Shown: positions 41,433-50,127 of the stretch, one piece after another
How positions within the stretch are numbered: the stretch's first letter is position 1
Layout of the letters: every line of letters begins with the position of its first letter
Assembly: GCF_042665295.1 (NCBI RefSeq)
Contig: NZ_JBHTCO010000001.1
Span: 1 to 64,000 of the forward strand
DNA from: Scopulibacillus_A cellulosilyticus
GTDB taxonomy: Bacteria; Bacillota; Bacilli; Bacillales; Sporolactobacillaceae
DNA: 64,000 bases
Direction of reading: 5' to 3'
Position numbers and translations under genes: made by a program
The notes under the pieces: generated by a model
Told to the model about the DNA's origin: nothing
What the model saw: only the letters and a program-made list of their open reading frames with translations
Databases searched by the model: none

Positions 41433-42215
41433 GTGGGGATAAACTTTTTTGATAAAAAGAACCGTTACACTTACAGTATGCGGGAAGTGGATGATTCATG
41501 GTCTGAAACCGTTCAAGAGATAGTAAATATCAAAGATAAAACTGTCATTGACATAGGCTGCGGCGGAGGAAACTATACTAAAAAGTTAATAGAAATGGGG
41601 GCTGAAAGTGTCATAGGTATTGATTTCTCAAAGGAAATGCTCGAAGGAGCAAAAGAAAATTGTATCGATTATCCTAATATAACCTTCCAAATAGGCAACG
41701 CAATAGATACCGGTTTACCGGATCATTCTGGAGATATTATTCTTGAACGTGCACTTATTCATCATTTAAATGTAAAAGAACTTGAAAAAGCTTTTAATGA
41801 GGCTTTTCGTTTGTTAAATAAAAATGGGACTATTATTATTCAAGATCGTACCCCGGATGACTGTTTATTGCCAGGTACGCCGAACCATATTCGCGGATAT
41901 TTCTTTGAAAAATTTCCCGAACTAGGGAAGAAGGAGACTAGGCGCAGACACGAATCTGCAAAGGTAAAAAATGCATTGATCGCTGCCGGCTTTAACAGTA
42001 TTAAGGAGCATACCCTTTGGGAAATAAGAAAAATTTATCATAGCATTCAAGAACTTGAGAAAGATATGTTAAATAGAACCGGTCGGTCAATTTTACATGA
42101 TTTGACTGATGATAAGTTAAAAGAACTTGTAAAATATATTAAAAGTCAAATTGATGAGCAAGGAGAAATTTTGGAAAAAGATCGTTGGACGATTTGGACA
42201 GCGAAAATTTTTTAG
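41433..42215 (+). CDS. Class I SAM-dependent methyltransferase
   Basis: 260 residues, GTG start with AAAGGAGGG upstream. Rossmann-type SAM fold: motif I VIDIGCGGGNYTKKL (about 39-52), motif II VIGIDFSKEML, motif post-I acidic residue, and LERALIHHLN. The C-terminal third (helical, LEKDMLNRTGRSILHDL) is the substrate cap. Substrate unknown. A promoter-like TTGATA / TATAAA lies about 90 bases upstream. Confidence 0.85.
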   Translation: MGINFFDKKNRYTYSMREVDDSWSETVQEIVNIKDKTVIDIGCGGGNYTKKLIEMGAESVIGIDFSKEMLEGAKENCIDYPNITFQIGNAIDTGLPDHSGDIILERALIHHLNVKELEKAFNEAFRLLNKNGTIIIQDRTPDDCLLPGTPNHIRGYFFEKFPELGKKETRRRHESAKVKNALIAAGFNSIKEHTLWEIRKIYHSIQELEKDMLNRTGRSILHDLTDDKLKELVKYIKSQIDEQGEILEKDRWTIWTAKIF

Positions 42216-42297
42216 TGAAGAAAAAGAAGAATAATTGGCCCTAAAGCTGCCTTTTTGTCGCTTTATTTTTTTATATTACTGTTACTATAAAAACGGC

Positions 42298-42333
42298 AAA
42301 ACCGATTTCCATTTGTTGAAAATCGGTTTCTTT
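42298..42333. terminator. Hairpin terminator
   Basis: AAAACCGATTT / AAATCGGTTT with T residues following, between the convergent methyltransferase and acetyltransferase genes. A near-identical hairpin is at 43209-43243. Confidence 0.75.
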
Positions 42334-42338
42334 AAAAA

Positions 42339-42431
42339 TTAATTTTTGATTTCGTAAAATATCCAATCTTTATCTGCCCGTTTTCCGCCCATTTTATTAT
42401 ATAAAGATTGACCTGCTATTCTATTTATGTC
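42339..42431 (-). pseudogene. C-terminal remnant of a second GNAT acetyltransferase
   Basis: On the minus strand a frame different from the intact gene reads RIAGQSLYNKMGGKRADKD then WIFYEIKN and a stop at 42339, the typical last strands of an aminoglycoside/phosphinothricin-type GNAT. It has no start and overlaps the end of the intact acetyltransferase by a few bases. The rest has been deleted. Confidence 0.7.
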
Positions 42432-43008
42432 TTTGTAAAAATCCTTCCAAACGTTCTTTTACAGATGGCCATTCTTCTTTAATGATACTAAAGATAACCG
42501 AGTCCCTTACATATCCATCAGATAAAATCATTTGTTTTCTAATAATTCCTTCTTGAACAGCACCCAAACGTAAAATAGCTGCTCTGGATCGCTGATTTCT
42601 GACATCTGTTTTCAATTGAACCCGATTAAGATTTAAATCTTCAAAGCAATGTTTTAACAATAAATATTTGCATTCTGTGTTTACTCTGGTACGCCAAACA
42701 GATGGATGATACCAAGTCCAACCGATTTCAAGACTTTTGTTAGCGATAGAAATATCCAGGAACCGGGTACTTCCTACAATAGAATTTGTTTCTAAATCTA
42801 AGACTACAAAAGGAAGCTCGCTGCCATTTTCTTTTCTTTTTAAGGCATCTTTTATTACTGCTTTTAAATCCTCAATATTTTGAACCTTAACAGGAAGATA
42901 TCTCCAAATTTCTTGAGGTTTTGCTGCTTTATATAAATTCTCAGCATGAATTTCTTCAAGCGGCAGAAGTTTAACACGTTCCCCTGACAGTTCAACTGGT
43001 TTTAACAT
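42421..43008 (-). CDS. GNAT acetyltransferase, RimJ/RimL-like
   Basis: 195 residues from the ATG at 43008 (GGGGGCGGG upstream). Acetyltransf_3 layout: LSGERVKLLPLEEIHAENLY start, SRFLDISIANKSLEIGWTWYHPSVWRTRVNTECKYLLLKHCFE holding the acetyl-CoA region, and FEDLNLNRVQLKTDVRNQRSRAAILRLGAVQEGIIRK. It resembles the YdaF/RimL type that acetylates N-termini or small amines. Substrate not known. Confidence 0.85.
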   Translation of the reverse strand: MLKPVELSGERVKLLPLEEIHAENLYKAAKPQEIWRYLPVKVQNIEDLKAVIKDALKRKENGSELPFVVLDLETNSIVGSTRFLDISIANKSLEIGWTWYHPSVWRTRVNTECKYLLLKHCFEDLNLNRVQLKTDVRNQRSRAAILRLGAVQEGIIRKQMILSDGYVRDSVIFSIIKEEWPSVKERLEGFLQRHK

Positions 43009-43315
43009 ATTCCCGCCCCCTTTCAAATAAATATATATTAAAATATAAAATAATTATGGTTCCTTTAACAGGTCCAAATTTTATAATGTTAATGGTATCA
43101 GTTTAAGGGGGGAGGTATTGCTTTTCACAGAAGAATAAAAGGTATATCTTTTTCCAACAATATTTTTAATCACTATCAGTTTACATAAAATTCATTTATA
43201 AGAACAACAAAACCGATTCTCACTTTTAGGAAAATCGGTTTCATTATTAGATATTTGCTGATGTTAGTTGTTTACGGAAAGAAGATTTTACCTTTCATTT
43301 ATTAATAGTTTAAGG
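43009..43315. other. 307-base intergenic region with a hairpin
   Basis: Apart from AAAACCGATT / AATCGGTTT (43209-43241), a likely minus-strand-side terminator for the YjgB gene or a copy of the 42298 hairpin, nothing is recognised. Confidence 0.55.
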
Positions 43316-44143
43316 TCAATATTCTGACTTATAGGTACCATCTTGATATACCTTATACAAACCTACAGTTCCGGTTCCTCCCTTTTTCTGCAAAGATTTA
43401 GAGGTTAGTTTTATAGTATAATATGATCCTTTTTTATCTGTCTTTAGATCTCCGCCCATATCACTAAATGCTATATCATCATTGTTATCCATTTTCAATT
43501 GATGTCTTAAATACTTTACGGCAGCAGTACCGCTGGAAATATGTGTTTTATTAGTACCGGCGGTTAAATTCACGTGATTCACTGTTTGATCGTACCCGCT
43601 TATAATTGGGTTATCACCAATTACAAAATGAAGTTCATAGTTACCTGTTTTATAAACATAATCTGTTTCATCTGTACCCGGGACTTTAAGAATTTTATCA
43701 GCTGGGCCTAATTGCTTTCCTAATAAGTCAGGTGTAATGCCTCCAAGATTTGTTTGCCGCTCTACACCTGTACCGAAATTTCGTATTTCAGATATGGTGT
43801 TGTCTTTGTTATAAGCAAACCCATATCCAGGTTGACCCATATCCCAGCCATACAAATCAAATTGATTATTAACTTCTTCAGGAGCGCCCAACTTTTGGTG
43901 AACTTCCTGTTTGGTACTTTTATTAATTTTAAGCCCTTGAACATTTCCTGGCATTTCACCCTTAAAGGCTGCATTGTAAATATTGTTCAAAGTATTTACT
44001 GCGTTTTGATTTGCAGTTTGGGAGACAGCTGCCTTTTGAGATGCTGCATGTGCAGAAGCTCCAGATAATGTTCCAACTCCTAATAAGGAGCCCGTCAGTA
44101 CTGAAGTTGCAACCACCTTTGCAAATGATTTTTTTGAAAACAA
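43316..44143 (-). CDS. yjgB: YjgB family secreted protein (DUF4309)
   Basis: 275 residues from TTG 44143, supported by AAGGAGGA seven bases upstream. Signal peptide 1-34 (AHAA cleavage). Residues 55-190 carry the DUF4309 pattern, a beta domain with IYNAAFKGEMPGNVQGLKI, KLGAPEEVNNQFDLYGWDMG and GIGDN-like blocks as in B. subtilis YjgB, which is a secreted SigB/biofilm-linked protein of unknown activity. The last 70 residues (AVKYLRHQLKMDNNDDIAF onward) are a separate small domain that resembles PepSY-like add-ons. Confidence 0.82.
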   Translation of the reverse strand: MFSKKSFAKVVATSVLTGSLLGVGTLSGASAHAASQKAAVSQTANQNAVNTLNNIYNAAFKGEMPGNVQGLKINKSTKQEVHQKLGAPEEVNNQFDLYGWDMGQPGYGFAYNKDNTISEIRNFGTGVERQTNLGGITPDLLGKQLGPADKILKVPGTDETDYVYKTGNYELHFVIGDNPIISGYDQTVNHVNLTAGTNKTHISSGTAAVKYLRHQLKMDNNDDIAFSDMGGDLKTDKKGSYYTIKLTSKSLQKKGGTGTVGLYKVYQDGTYKSEY

Positions 44144-44595
44144 TTTGTATCCTCCTTCTTAATAAGTAAGTATAAGCCTTTGGCTAAAGAAATAGGGACG
44201 AAATAATTTAAAAAATGGTCTACATTATTTTACATACCCTAGGCTTTAAAAAAATTAACTGGGTATTTTGTATGAATATGGAACTTCCGGACCATAAGAT
44301 ATATCTTATTAAGAGCGGATAAAAAGGTGTCGGCAGATGGTTCCATGTCGAGCCTTCTTCGATAAACATAACTTTATTAAGAGAACAGCTATATTTAATT
44401 TTTTGTGTTTAAAATATTGAACCGGATTCAGCATATTAATGAAATTTTGGTTCAATAGACATTACAGTTCTTAGAGGAGTTTTTCTAAACATACCCTGGA
44501 AGTATGGTTTCCGCAGTTTTTAAACCCCGAACATTGGATGGAAACTTTGGCCTCCGCTTTTCGTAAAATAATAAGACGCGGGGAGGTGAGAGGCT
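44144..44595 (+). other. 452-base intergenic region, nothing firm
   Basis: It separates two divergent genes. AAGTATAAGCCTTTGGCT at 44168 may be a decayed scrap of the 65-base repeat at 8477. No promoter pair or RNA motif stands out. Confidence 0.45.
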
Positions 44596-44934
44596 GTGAA
44601 AAACGAAACAACAGCTGCGCTTTTTGTCCATTTATCAGCGTTTTCTACATTTATTGGGATTCCATTTGGCAATCTCATTGGTCCGCTGGTATTATGGTTG
44701 ATATTTCGGAATCAATCCGGGCTTGTTGATGAGAATGGCAAAGAAGCTGTGAATTTTCAGATATCCTTTATGATTTATTTCATTATCAGCGGGATTCTTT
44801 GCCTAATTCTTATTGGTTTTTTATTGCTTGCAGTTGCCGGCGTTTTATGGTTTATATATGTAATTATTGCTACGGTACGGGCCGGTGAAGGAAAGGTATA
44901 CCGTTACCCTTTGACCATCCGCTTTATAAAATAA
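44596..44934 (+). CDS. DUF4870 membrane protein
   Basis: 112 residues, GTG start after GGGGAGGTGAG. Three membrane segments, with the DUF4870 hallmarks: HLSAFSTFIGIPFGNLIGPLVLWL, NGKEAVNFQISFMIY (the E-x-x-NFQ motif) and the closing GEGKVYRYPLTIRFIK. Small membrane proteins of this family (YtxG/Tic20-like) have no proven function. A strong terminator follows. Confidence 0.88.
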   Translation: MKNETTAALFVHLSAFSTFIGIPFGNLIGPLVLWLIFRNQSGLVDENGKEAVNFQISFMIYFIISGILCLILIGFLLLAVAGVLWFIYVIIATVRAGEGKVYRYPLTIRFIK

Positions 44935-44967
44935 TCCGTGTTTATTTAAAATTTGATACTCAGGGAG

Positions 44968-45016
44968 CCGCCAGCCAATGGTTATGATTATATAACCAAT
45001 TCAGCTGGCGGTTTTT
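44968..45016 (+). terminator. Terminator of the DUF4870 gene
   Basis: CCGCCAGC / GCTGGCGG outer stem, inner TGGTTAT / ATAACCA stem, then TTTTT. Confidence 0.9.
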
Positions 45017-45222
45017 CGTTCGCAAAATGTCTAGTTGTTTTAAATGAATTCGCTAAGAAAGTAAATGGGAATGGAATAATCTAATTGGATGAATAAATCA
45101 AATAATTTGATAATTTAAAATGCCAAGCATATACTTGCCTTAACAAGAAAAACTATCGGAATAAATTAAATCTAAAAATTTAACAAAAAAAGAAATGATT
45201 TTTATAGGGGAGTGTCAAAGCC

Positions 45223-46455
45223 ATGTATTCATCAAACAACCAAATACAAATGTCACAGCGTCCGTTGGAAGGGATTCGTGTTTTGGAATTTGGATCACTG
45301 ATCGCTGGTCCGTTTGCAACACGTCTTCTGGCAGATTTTGGAGCAGAAGTTATTAAAATTGAATCTAGCTCGGGTGACCCTTTAAGGCAGTGGGGGATGA
45401 TGACACAGGTACCGGAGGGCAGCTCTTGGTGGTGGCAAGCACAAGCAAGAAATAAGAAATTAATAACGGTAGATTTACATCATCATGAGGGGCAGCAAAT
45501 TGTTAAGGATTTAGTTAGAAAATCGGATATGATTGTGGAAAATTTCCGGCCCGGACAAATGGAAAAGTGGAATCTTGGTTATGAGACACTTTCCGAAATC
45601 AACCCTGGAGTTGTATATGTTAGTGTGTCCGGGTTCGGTCAAAGCGGACCATATAAAGAACGTACAGGATTTGGCAACATTGCTGAGTCTATGAGCGGCC
45701 TAAGGTATGTTACAGGGTTTCCTGATGGTCCGCCGGTACGTGTTGGATTATCCATCGGAGATCAAATAGCGGCTTTGTATGCTGTTTTTGGCGGCTTAAT
45801 GAGTCTTTTGAGGAAAGAAAGGGCAAAGGATGGTAAGGGGGATCACGTAGATGTGGCGCTGACAGAGGCGATATTCAGCTTGACAGAAGGAGGTTTGACA
45901 GAATATTTACACGAAGGTGTGGTGCAAGAGCGTACCGGCAACTATTTACTGCGTTCGGCACCATCTAATATTTATCCTACGAAAGATGGAAAATGGATTG
46001 CCATCGGAGCGAATACGCAAAAAATCTTTCCGCGGCTTTTAAGTGCAATGGGGCGTGAAGATCTTGCCGGGGATACGCGGTTTATTGATAATCAGGCAAG
46101 GGTTGCAAACGTGCAAGAACTGGATGAAATCATTGCCCGCTGGTCAGAGCGCTACACACTTGATGAACTATGGGAAAAGTTAAATAGCCACGCTGTTCCA
46201 GCCGGTCCCGTTATGAACGTAAAAGATATTTCAAATGATCCGCATTATCAAGCGCGTGACATGATCATACAGGTGCCGTCAGAAGATCTGGGCCAAGTTT
46301 GGATGCCGGGTGTCGTCCCTAAATTACATAACCACCCAGGGGGAGTAGAACATACAGGTAATAAAATCGGGCATGATACAGAAGCGATCTTAAAATCGAT
46401 ATTAAATTGGAATGAGGAAGAGATATTATCTGCGAAAGAAAAGGGGGTGATTTGA
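45223..46455 (+). CDS. CaiB/BaiF family CoA-transferase
   Basis: 410 residues of the family III CoA-transferases, interlocked dimers that move CoA between carboxylic acids. Seen: GIRVLEFGSLIAGPFATRLLADFGAEVIKIE, NKKLITVDL, VENFRPG, GFGNIAESMSGLRYVTGFPDGPP, and the catalytic aspartate region DVALTEAIFSL. GGGGAG precedes the ATG. An MFS transporter follows 110 bases later on the same strand and may import the acid that is activated here. Substrates of this family range from carnitine to formate and aromatic acids. Confidence 0.88.
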   Translation: MYSSNNQIQMSQRPLEGIRVLEFGSLIAGPFATRLLADFGAEVIKIESSSGDPLRQWGMMTQVPEGSSWWWQAQARNKKLITVDLHHHEGQQIVKDLVRKSDMIVENFRPGQMEKWNLGYETLSEINPGVVYVSVSGFGQSGPYKERTGFGNIAESMSGLRYVTGFPDGPPVRVGLSIGDQIAALYAVFGGLMSLLRKERAKDGKGDHVDVALTEAIFSLTEGGLTEYLHEGVVQERTGNYLLRSAPSNIYPTKDGKWIAIGANTQKIFPRLLSAMGREDLAGDTRFIDNQARVANVQELDEIIARWSERYTLDELWEKLNSHAVPAGPVMNVKDISNDPHYQARDMIIQVPSEDLGQVWMPGVVPKLHNHPGGVEHTGNKIGHDTEAILKSILNWNEEEILSAKEKGVI

Positions 46456-46565
46456 CCAGAATAGTGCAAATGGTTAGTGTGACACCGTATAAGGTAACAA
46501 GATGCTCATGGAACTCAGTCACTAATAGCCTGAACTTTTAATTGAAATTTTCGGAGGTGAATGTG

Positions 46566-47960
46566 ATGTCGGATGTATCCGTTGCAGCTCGGCTAAATAG
46601 TCTTCCGCTTAACTCTATGCACCGTAAGGCAACGTTTATTATCGGGGCAGGGTTATTTTTTGAGTTTTTTGATCTTGAATTATCCGGTGTCCTTAGTTCT
46701 GTTATCAGTAAACAGTTTCAAATTACTGGCACTTCATTATCGTTATTACTTGGATCAGCTTTTTTTGGTATGTTTTTAGGGGCTATTTTTTTAAATGGCA
46801 TGGCTGATAAAATTGGACGAAAGAAAGCGTTTATGGTGAACCTTCTTATTTATTCGGTGTTTACTTTTGTCGCTGCTTTCAGCCCCAACGTTGCAATGCT
46901 TGTCATTTGTCGATTCTTAGCAGGTATAGGTATCGGGGCATTGCCGCCTTTGTGTGATACTTATTTGAGTGAATTGCTGCCGACCTACAATCGAGGCCGG
47001 ATTATGGCTTGGGCTTATACCTTGCAGTTTTGTGCGTTTCCAATTGAAGGTCTGTTAGCACGCGGACTCGTCCCATTGCATATTGGCATGGATGGCTGGC
47101 GATGGTTATTTATTATCGGTTCGTTAGGGGCAATTATTGCATGGGCTATGCAGCAAAGTCTTCCGGAATCGCCCCGCTGGTTAGAGTCGGTTGGCCGCCG
47201 GAAGGAAGCAGAACAAGTAATGAAGCGATTCGAAAGCCAATCAAGTTCTGAAAAACCAACGAATATTGTTATGGCGTCGAATGAACCGAAGCCCTTAGAG
47301 AAAAAATTGCCTGTTTCAACACTATTCAATAAAGACTACCGTGGGCGCACGGCGATGTTGTGGGTATTTCAAATCTTTCAGTCGGTAGGCTATTACAGTT
47401 TTGGCGCTCTGGTCCCGCTTGTTTTGGCTGCTAAAGGATATAATGTTACAGACACATTAACGTTTACCACATTGTCTTTTTTGGGATATCCGCTTGGTTC
47501 CCTTATTTCCTTGCCGATTGTGGAGCGAATACAACGTAAATGGTTGATTGTATTTGGCGCCTTTTTTATGGCTTTATTTGGCATCCTTTTCGGTATATCT
47601 ACTTCAGGCGGCTTAATTATTGCTTTTGGTTTTTTATATACACTTGTCAGCAATATTTTTTCAAACGCTTATCATATTTTCCAAGTGGAAATTTATCCAA
47701 CTTCTCTTCGGGCAACTGGAGCAGGGGCCGGGTACAGCTTAAGCCGATTAAGCAGCGGGGCAATGCCTTTTGTACTTTTGCCTTTGTTAACTAATAGCGG
47801 TTCGACAGCTTTATTTACGGTTGTCGCTGTCATAATGGTTATCGTTATGCTTGATATTGGGATTTTTGCGCCTAAAACAACTTCCAGGTCTTTAGAAGAA
47901 GTGAATCAAGTGACGGATCCAGAACACACTCTAAGCAACAGTAAATATACGAGTGTCTAA
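46566..47960 (+). CDS. MFS transporter (sugar-porter-like, organic acid type)
   Basis: 464 residues from the ATG at 46566 (GGAGGTGAATGTG upstream). Twelve membrane segments; GMADKIGRKKAFM between helices 2 and 3, RFLAGIGIGALPPLCDTYLSELLP in helix 4-5, and PESPRWLES after helix 6 are the sugar-porter landmarks. The FFEFFDLELSG start of helix 1 (acidic residues) is like aromatic-acid/nicotinate (NaiP/YceI) transporters. Paired with the CoA-transferase gene. Confidence 0.85.
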   Translation: MSDVSVAARLNSLPLNSMHRKATFIIGAGLFFEFFDLELSGVLSSVISKQFQITGTSLSLLLGSAFFGMFLGAIFLNGMADKIGRKKAFMVNLLIYSVFTFVAAFSPNVAMLVICRFLAGIGIGALPPLCDTYLSELLPTYNRGRIMAWAYTLQFCAFPIEGLLARGLVPLHIGMDGWRWLFIIGSLGAIIAWAMQQSLPESPRWLESVGRRKEAEQVMKRFESQSSSEKPTNIVMASNEPKPLEKKLPVSTLFNKDYRGRTAMLWVFQIFQSVGYYSFGALVPLVLAAKGYNVTDTLTFTTLSFLGYPLGSLISLPIVERIQRKWLIVFGAFFMALFGILFGISTSGGLIIAFGFLYTLVSNIFSNAYHIFQVEIYPTSLRATGAGAGYSLSRLSSGAMPFVLLPLLTNSGSTALFTVVAVIMVIVMLDIGIFAPKTTSRSLEEVNQVTDPEHTLSNSKYTSV

Positions 47961-48318
47961 TTTGAGTAAAAAGCTAAAAAGAGAAATCTGGCAGAAAAAT
48001 TCATTAAAAGTTAATCGGTGGAGGCATTTCATCTTCCACTTTTTTTATGTCCATTTTTCTGATTAATCCGTTCTCTATTAAATAATTAACGCCTTGATGG
48101 CAAAGTTTTTTAAAGGATATATGATGTGATTGTAGAATTTAATCATGGGGTAAGATGTGTAAGAAAAAAGAGATTGGATATGGGAAAGAAATTTATTAAT
48201 AATTAATAGCCGAAATTGTTTCATCAAGTGGTTGAAGAATTTCTAAAATAAAATAAGTATGTTCATAGACTTTTATAGAGACTTTAATTTTAAATTCAAA
48301 AAACTGGGAGAAGAGATT
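47961..48318 (-). pseudogene. Intergenic region with a 44-codon open tail of unknown origin
   Basis: On the minus strand 48004-48138 is open and reads ISFKKLCHQGVNYLIENGL, then IRKMDIKKVEDEMPPPINF and a stop. It has no start codon and an in-frame stop just upstream, so it looks like the C-terminus of a lost gene. I do not recognise the family. GTGGAGG / CTTCCAC at 48017-48041 with a T run could end the MFS transcript. The remaining bases hold no other feature. Confidence 0.4.
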
Positions 48319-48975
48319 ATGCAAAACCGTGATATAGAATTAATAAACCTAAGCGTTGGTTTGCCTAAAACGATGACATATGATGACAGCAAAGAAATGG
48401 AAACAGGAATATGTAAAGAAACCGTGGATGAAGTCTTCTTGTCAAAGGAAGGATTTAAGGGTGACGGGGTTGCCGATTTGAAGCATCACGGCGGCCCTGA
48501 CCGAGCTGTTTGCGTCTATCCATATGAACATTATTCATTTTGGGAAGAAGAATTTAACGTTCCATTTCCCTCCTCATCGTTTGGAGAAAACTTAACCGTC
48601 AGCAATATGCTGGAACGTGATGTTTGTATCGGTGATATCTACCAAGTCGGAGATGCGGTTATTCAAGTCACACAAGGAAGAATTCCATGCAGTACCATTT
48701 CAAAAAGAATGAACCTGCCTAGTCTCCTAAATAGAATTGTTGAAGAAGGATATACAGGGTATCTCTGCCGTGTCATTAAGGAAGGAACCATTAGATATGA
48801 TTCGGATATAATGCTGCTGGAGTCACATCCCAATCAAGTGACTGTTTTATTTTCTAATCAAATTTACTTTCATCATCCAGAAGATGTAGAGGGTATTAAA
48901 AAAATCTTAGCTGTCGAAGAATTGGCGAATGTCTGGCGCGAGAAATTACTGAAAAGGTTGGAAAAAATACAATAG
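48319..48975 (+). CDS. MOSC domain protein (YiiM/YflK-like)
   Basis: 218 residues from the ATG at 48319 (GGGAGAAGAG upstream; 48259 is an unsupported extension). MOSC fold with the conserved DLKHHGGPDRAVCVYPYEHY, FGENLTVSNMLERDVCIGD and the metal/sulfur-binding cysteine in QGRIPCSTISKR. MOSC proteins bind molybdenum cofactor and reduce N-hydroxylated compounds. A C-terminal 3-alpha-like tail (residues 165-215) is kept. Confidence 0.88.
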   Translation: MQNRDIELINLSVGLPKTMTYDDSKEMETGICKETVDEVFLSKEGFKGDGVADLKHHGGPDRAVCVYPYEHYSFWEEEFNVPFPSSSFGENLTVSNMLERDVCIGDIYQVGDAVIQVTQGRIPCSTISKRMNLPSLLNRIVEEGYTGYLCRVIKEGTIRYDSDIMLLESHPNQVTVLFSNQIYFHHPEDVEGIKKILAVEELANVWREKLLKRLEKIQ

Positions 48976-49015
48976 TTTAACAACCGGGAAAAGGTATTAA
49001 GTTATACGGCATGAT

Positions 49016-49073
49016 TTGACATGAAACCAAATGGTTTTATATAATCAAAGTGAAACTATTTGGTTTCACTTTG
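49016..49073 (+). promoter_or_regulatory. Promoter with two operators of the AHSA1-ArsR operon
   Basis: TTGACA (49016-49021), 18-base spacer, TATAAT (49040-49045). The spacer holds GAAACCAAATGGTTTT and just after the -10 lies CAAAGTGAAAC / GTTTCACTTTG (49046-49073), whose reverse strand repeats GAAACCAAATAGTTTC. Two sites over the promoter indicate autorepression by the ArsR-type regulator of the operon. Confidence 0.82.
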
Positions 49074-49091
49074 AGAATTTGGAGGAATAAT

Positions 49092-49517
49092 ATGACAATC
49101 AATGACCAAGATAAACTGCCGGATATTCGTCGTACATTAATACTGAATGCCCCGATTAAAAAAGTTTGGGATGCTGCGGCTACATCGGAAGGTATTGCCG
49201 CATGGTTTATGCCTAATGACTTTAAGCCAATATTGGGATACGAATTTCATTTAAATGCGGGTCCTTTTGGTATGTCCCCTTGCAAAGTAACGGAAATTGA
49301 TCCGCCAAACCGTCTTTCTTTCAATTGGGGGAAGGATTGGATGTTAACTTTTGAATTAAAAGAAATGGACGGTAAAACAGAATTTACGCTTATCCATTCC
49401 GGATGGGATGAAAACAAGGTGACTGAATTTGACGAAAGCCATACAATAGTGCGTGATCGGATGGATCGCGGCTGGGCAGGTCTTGTAAAGTCGCTAAGCA
49501 AGTATGTCGAGGGCTAA
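49092..49517 (+). CDS. AHSA1/SRPBCC domain protein
   Basis: 141 residues from the ATG at 49092 (GGAGG upstream; the frame back to 49050 runs over the operator). Activator of Hsp90-like START fold: RRTLILNAPIKKVWDAAATSEGIAAWFMPNDF start and GWAGLVKSLSKYVEG end. Pairing with an ArsR gene two bases downstream is widespread; the protein binds an unknown hydrophobic ligand, or removes it. Confidence 0.86.
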   Translation: MTINDQDKLPDIRRTLILNAPIKKVWDAAATSEGIAAWFMPNDFKPILGYEFHLNAGPFGMSPCKVTEIDPPNRLSFNWGKDWMLTFELKEMDGKTEFTLIHSGWDENKVTEFDESHTIVRDRMDRGWAGLVKSLSKYVEG

Positions 49518-49519
49518 TA

Positions 49520-49894
49520 ATGACCGCAGCATCAAAACATGATGTTTACCAAGCCATCGCTGACCCTACCCGCCGTCAGCTGCTTAGATTGCTTGCCGAA
49601 AGGGAGCTGCCGATAACTGAAATAAGCAGTTACTTTCCTATAAGCCGGACAGCTGTTTCTAAACATCTGCATGTTCTGTCAGAAGCAAAACTCGTCAGCG
49701 GGCGAAAGGCAGGGAGAGAAAAGCTGTACAAGCTGAATCCGGAACCGCTAAAGGAATTAAAACAGTGGCTTTCGTTTTTCGAACAGTTTTGGGATAACAA
49801 GCTTAGCAGGCTTAAGCATTACGTAGAAAATGAAAATATTGATGGTTTGAAACAAGTGATAACGAAACCTGGAGATTTGGAATCAAAAGAATAA
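49520..49894 (+). CDS. ArsR family transcriptional regulator
   Basis: 124 residues with a winged helix (4-90): AIADPTRRQLLRLL, ITEISSYFPISRTAVSKHLHVL, AGREKLYKLNPEPL. No CxC metal site, so not a metal sensor. It starts two bases after the AHSA1 stop and probably represses the operon by the palindromes at 49022-49073. Confidence 0.88.
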   Translation: MTAASKHDVYQAIADPTRRQLLRLLAERELPITEISSYFPISRTAVSKHLHVLSEAKLVSGRKAGREKLYKLNPEPLKELKQWLSFFEQFWDNKLSRLKHYVENENIDGLKQVITKPGDLESKE

Positions 49895-49928
49895 TGTTTT
49901 AAACTTATAAAATAACTATACCTGCTGC

Positions 49929-49969
49929 CCCTAACCAATTGTTATCCTTTAACGATGGTTAGGGTTTTT
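49929..49969 (+). terminator. Terminator of the AHSA1-ArsR operon
   Basis: CCCTAACCA / TGGTTAGGG, then TTTTTA. Confidence 0.87.
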
Positions 49970-50127
49970 AATATTATCTTTGAGTATGTCAAACAAGCTC
50001 TATGAAATCGCTTTCCTGAAAAATTTTAAAATTTTCACAAGTAATCTCTTAATTTATATTTAAAATTAACAGAAGTTAGTGTATTATTTTAATATTAATA
50101 ACTAACAACTAGGGGGATATTGACATC

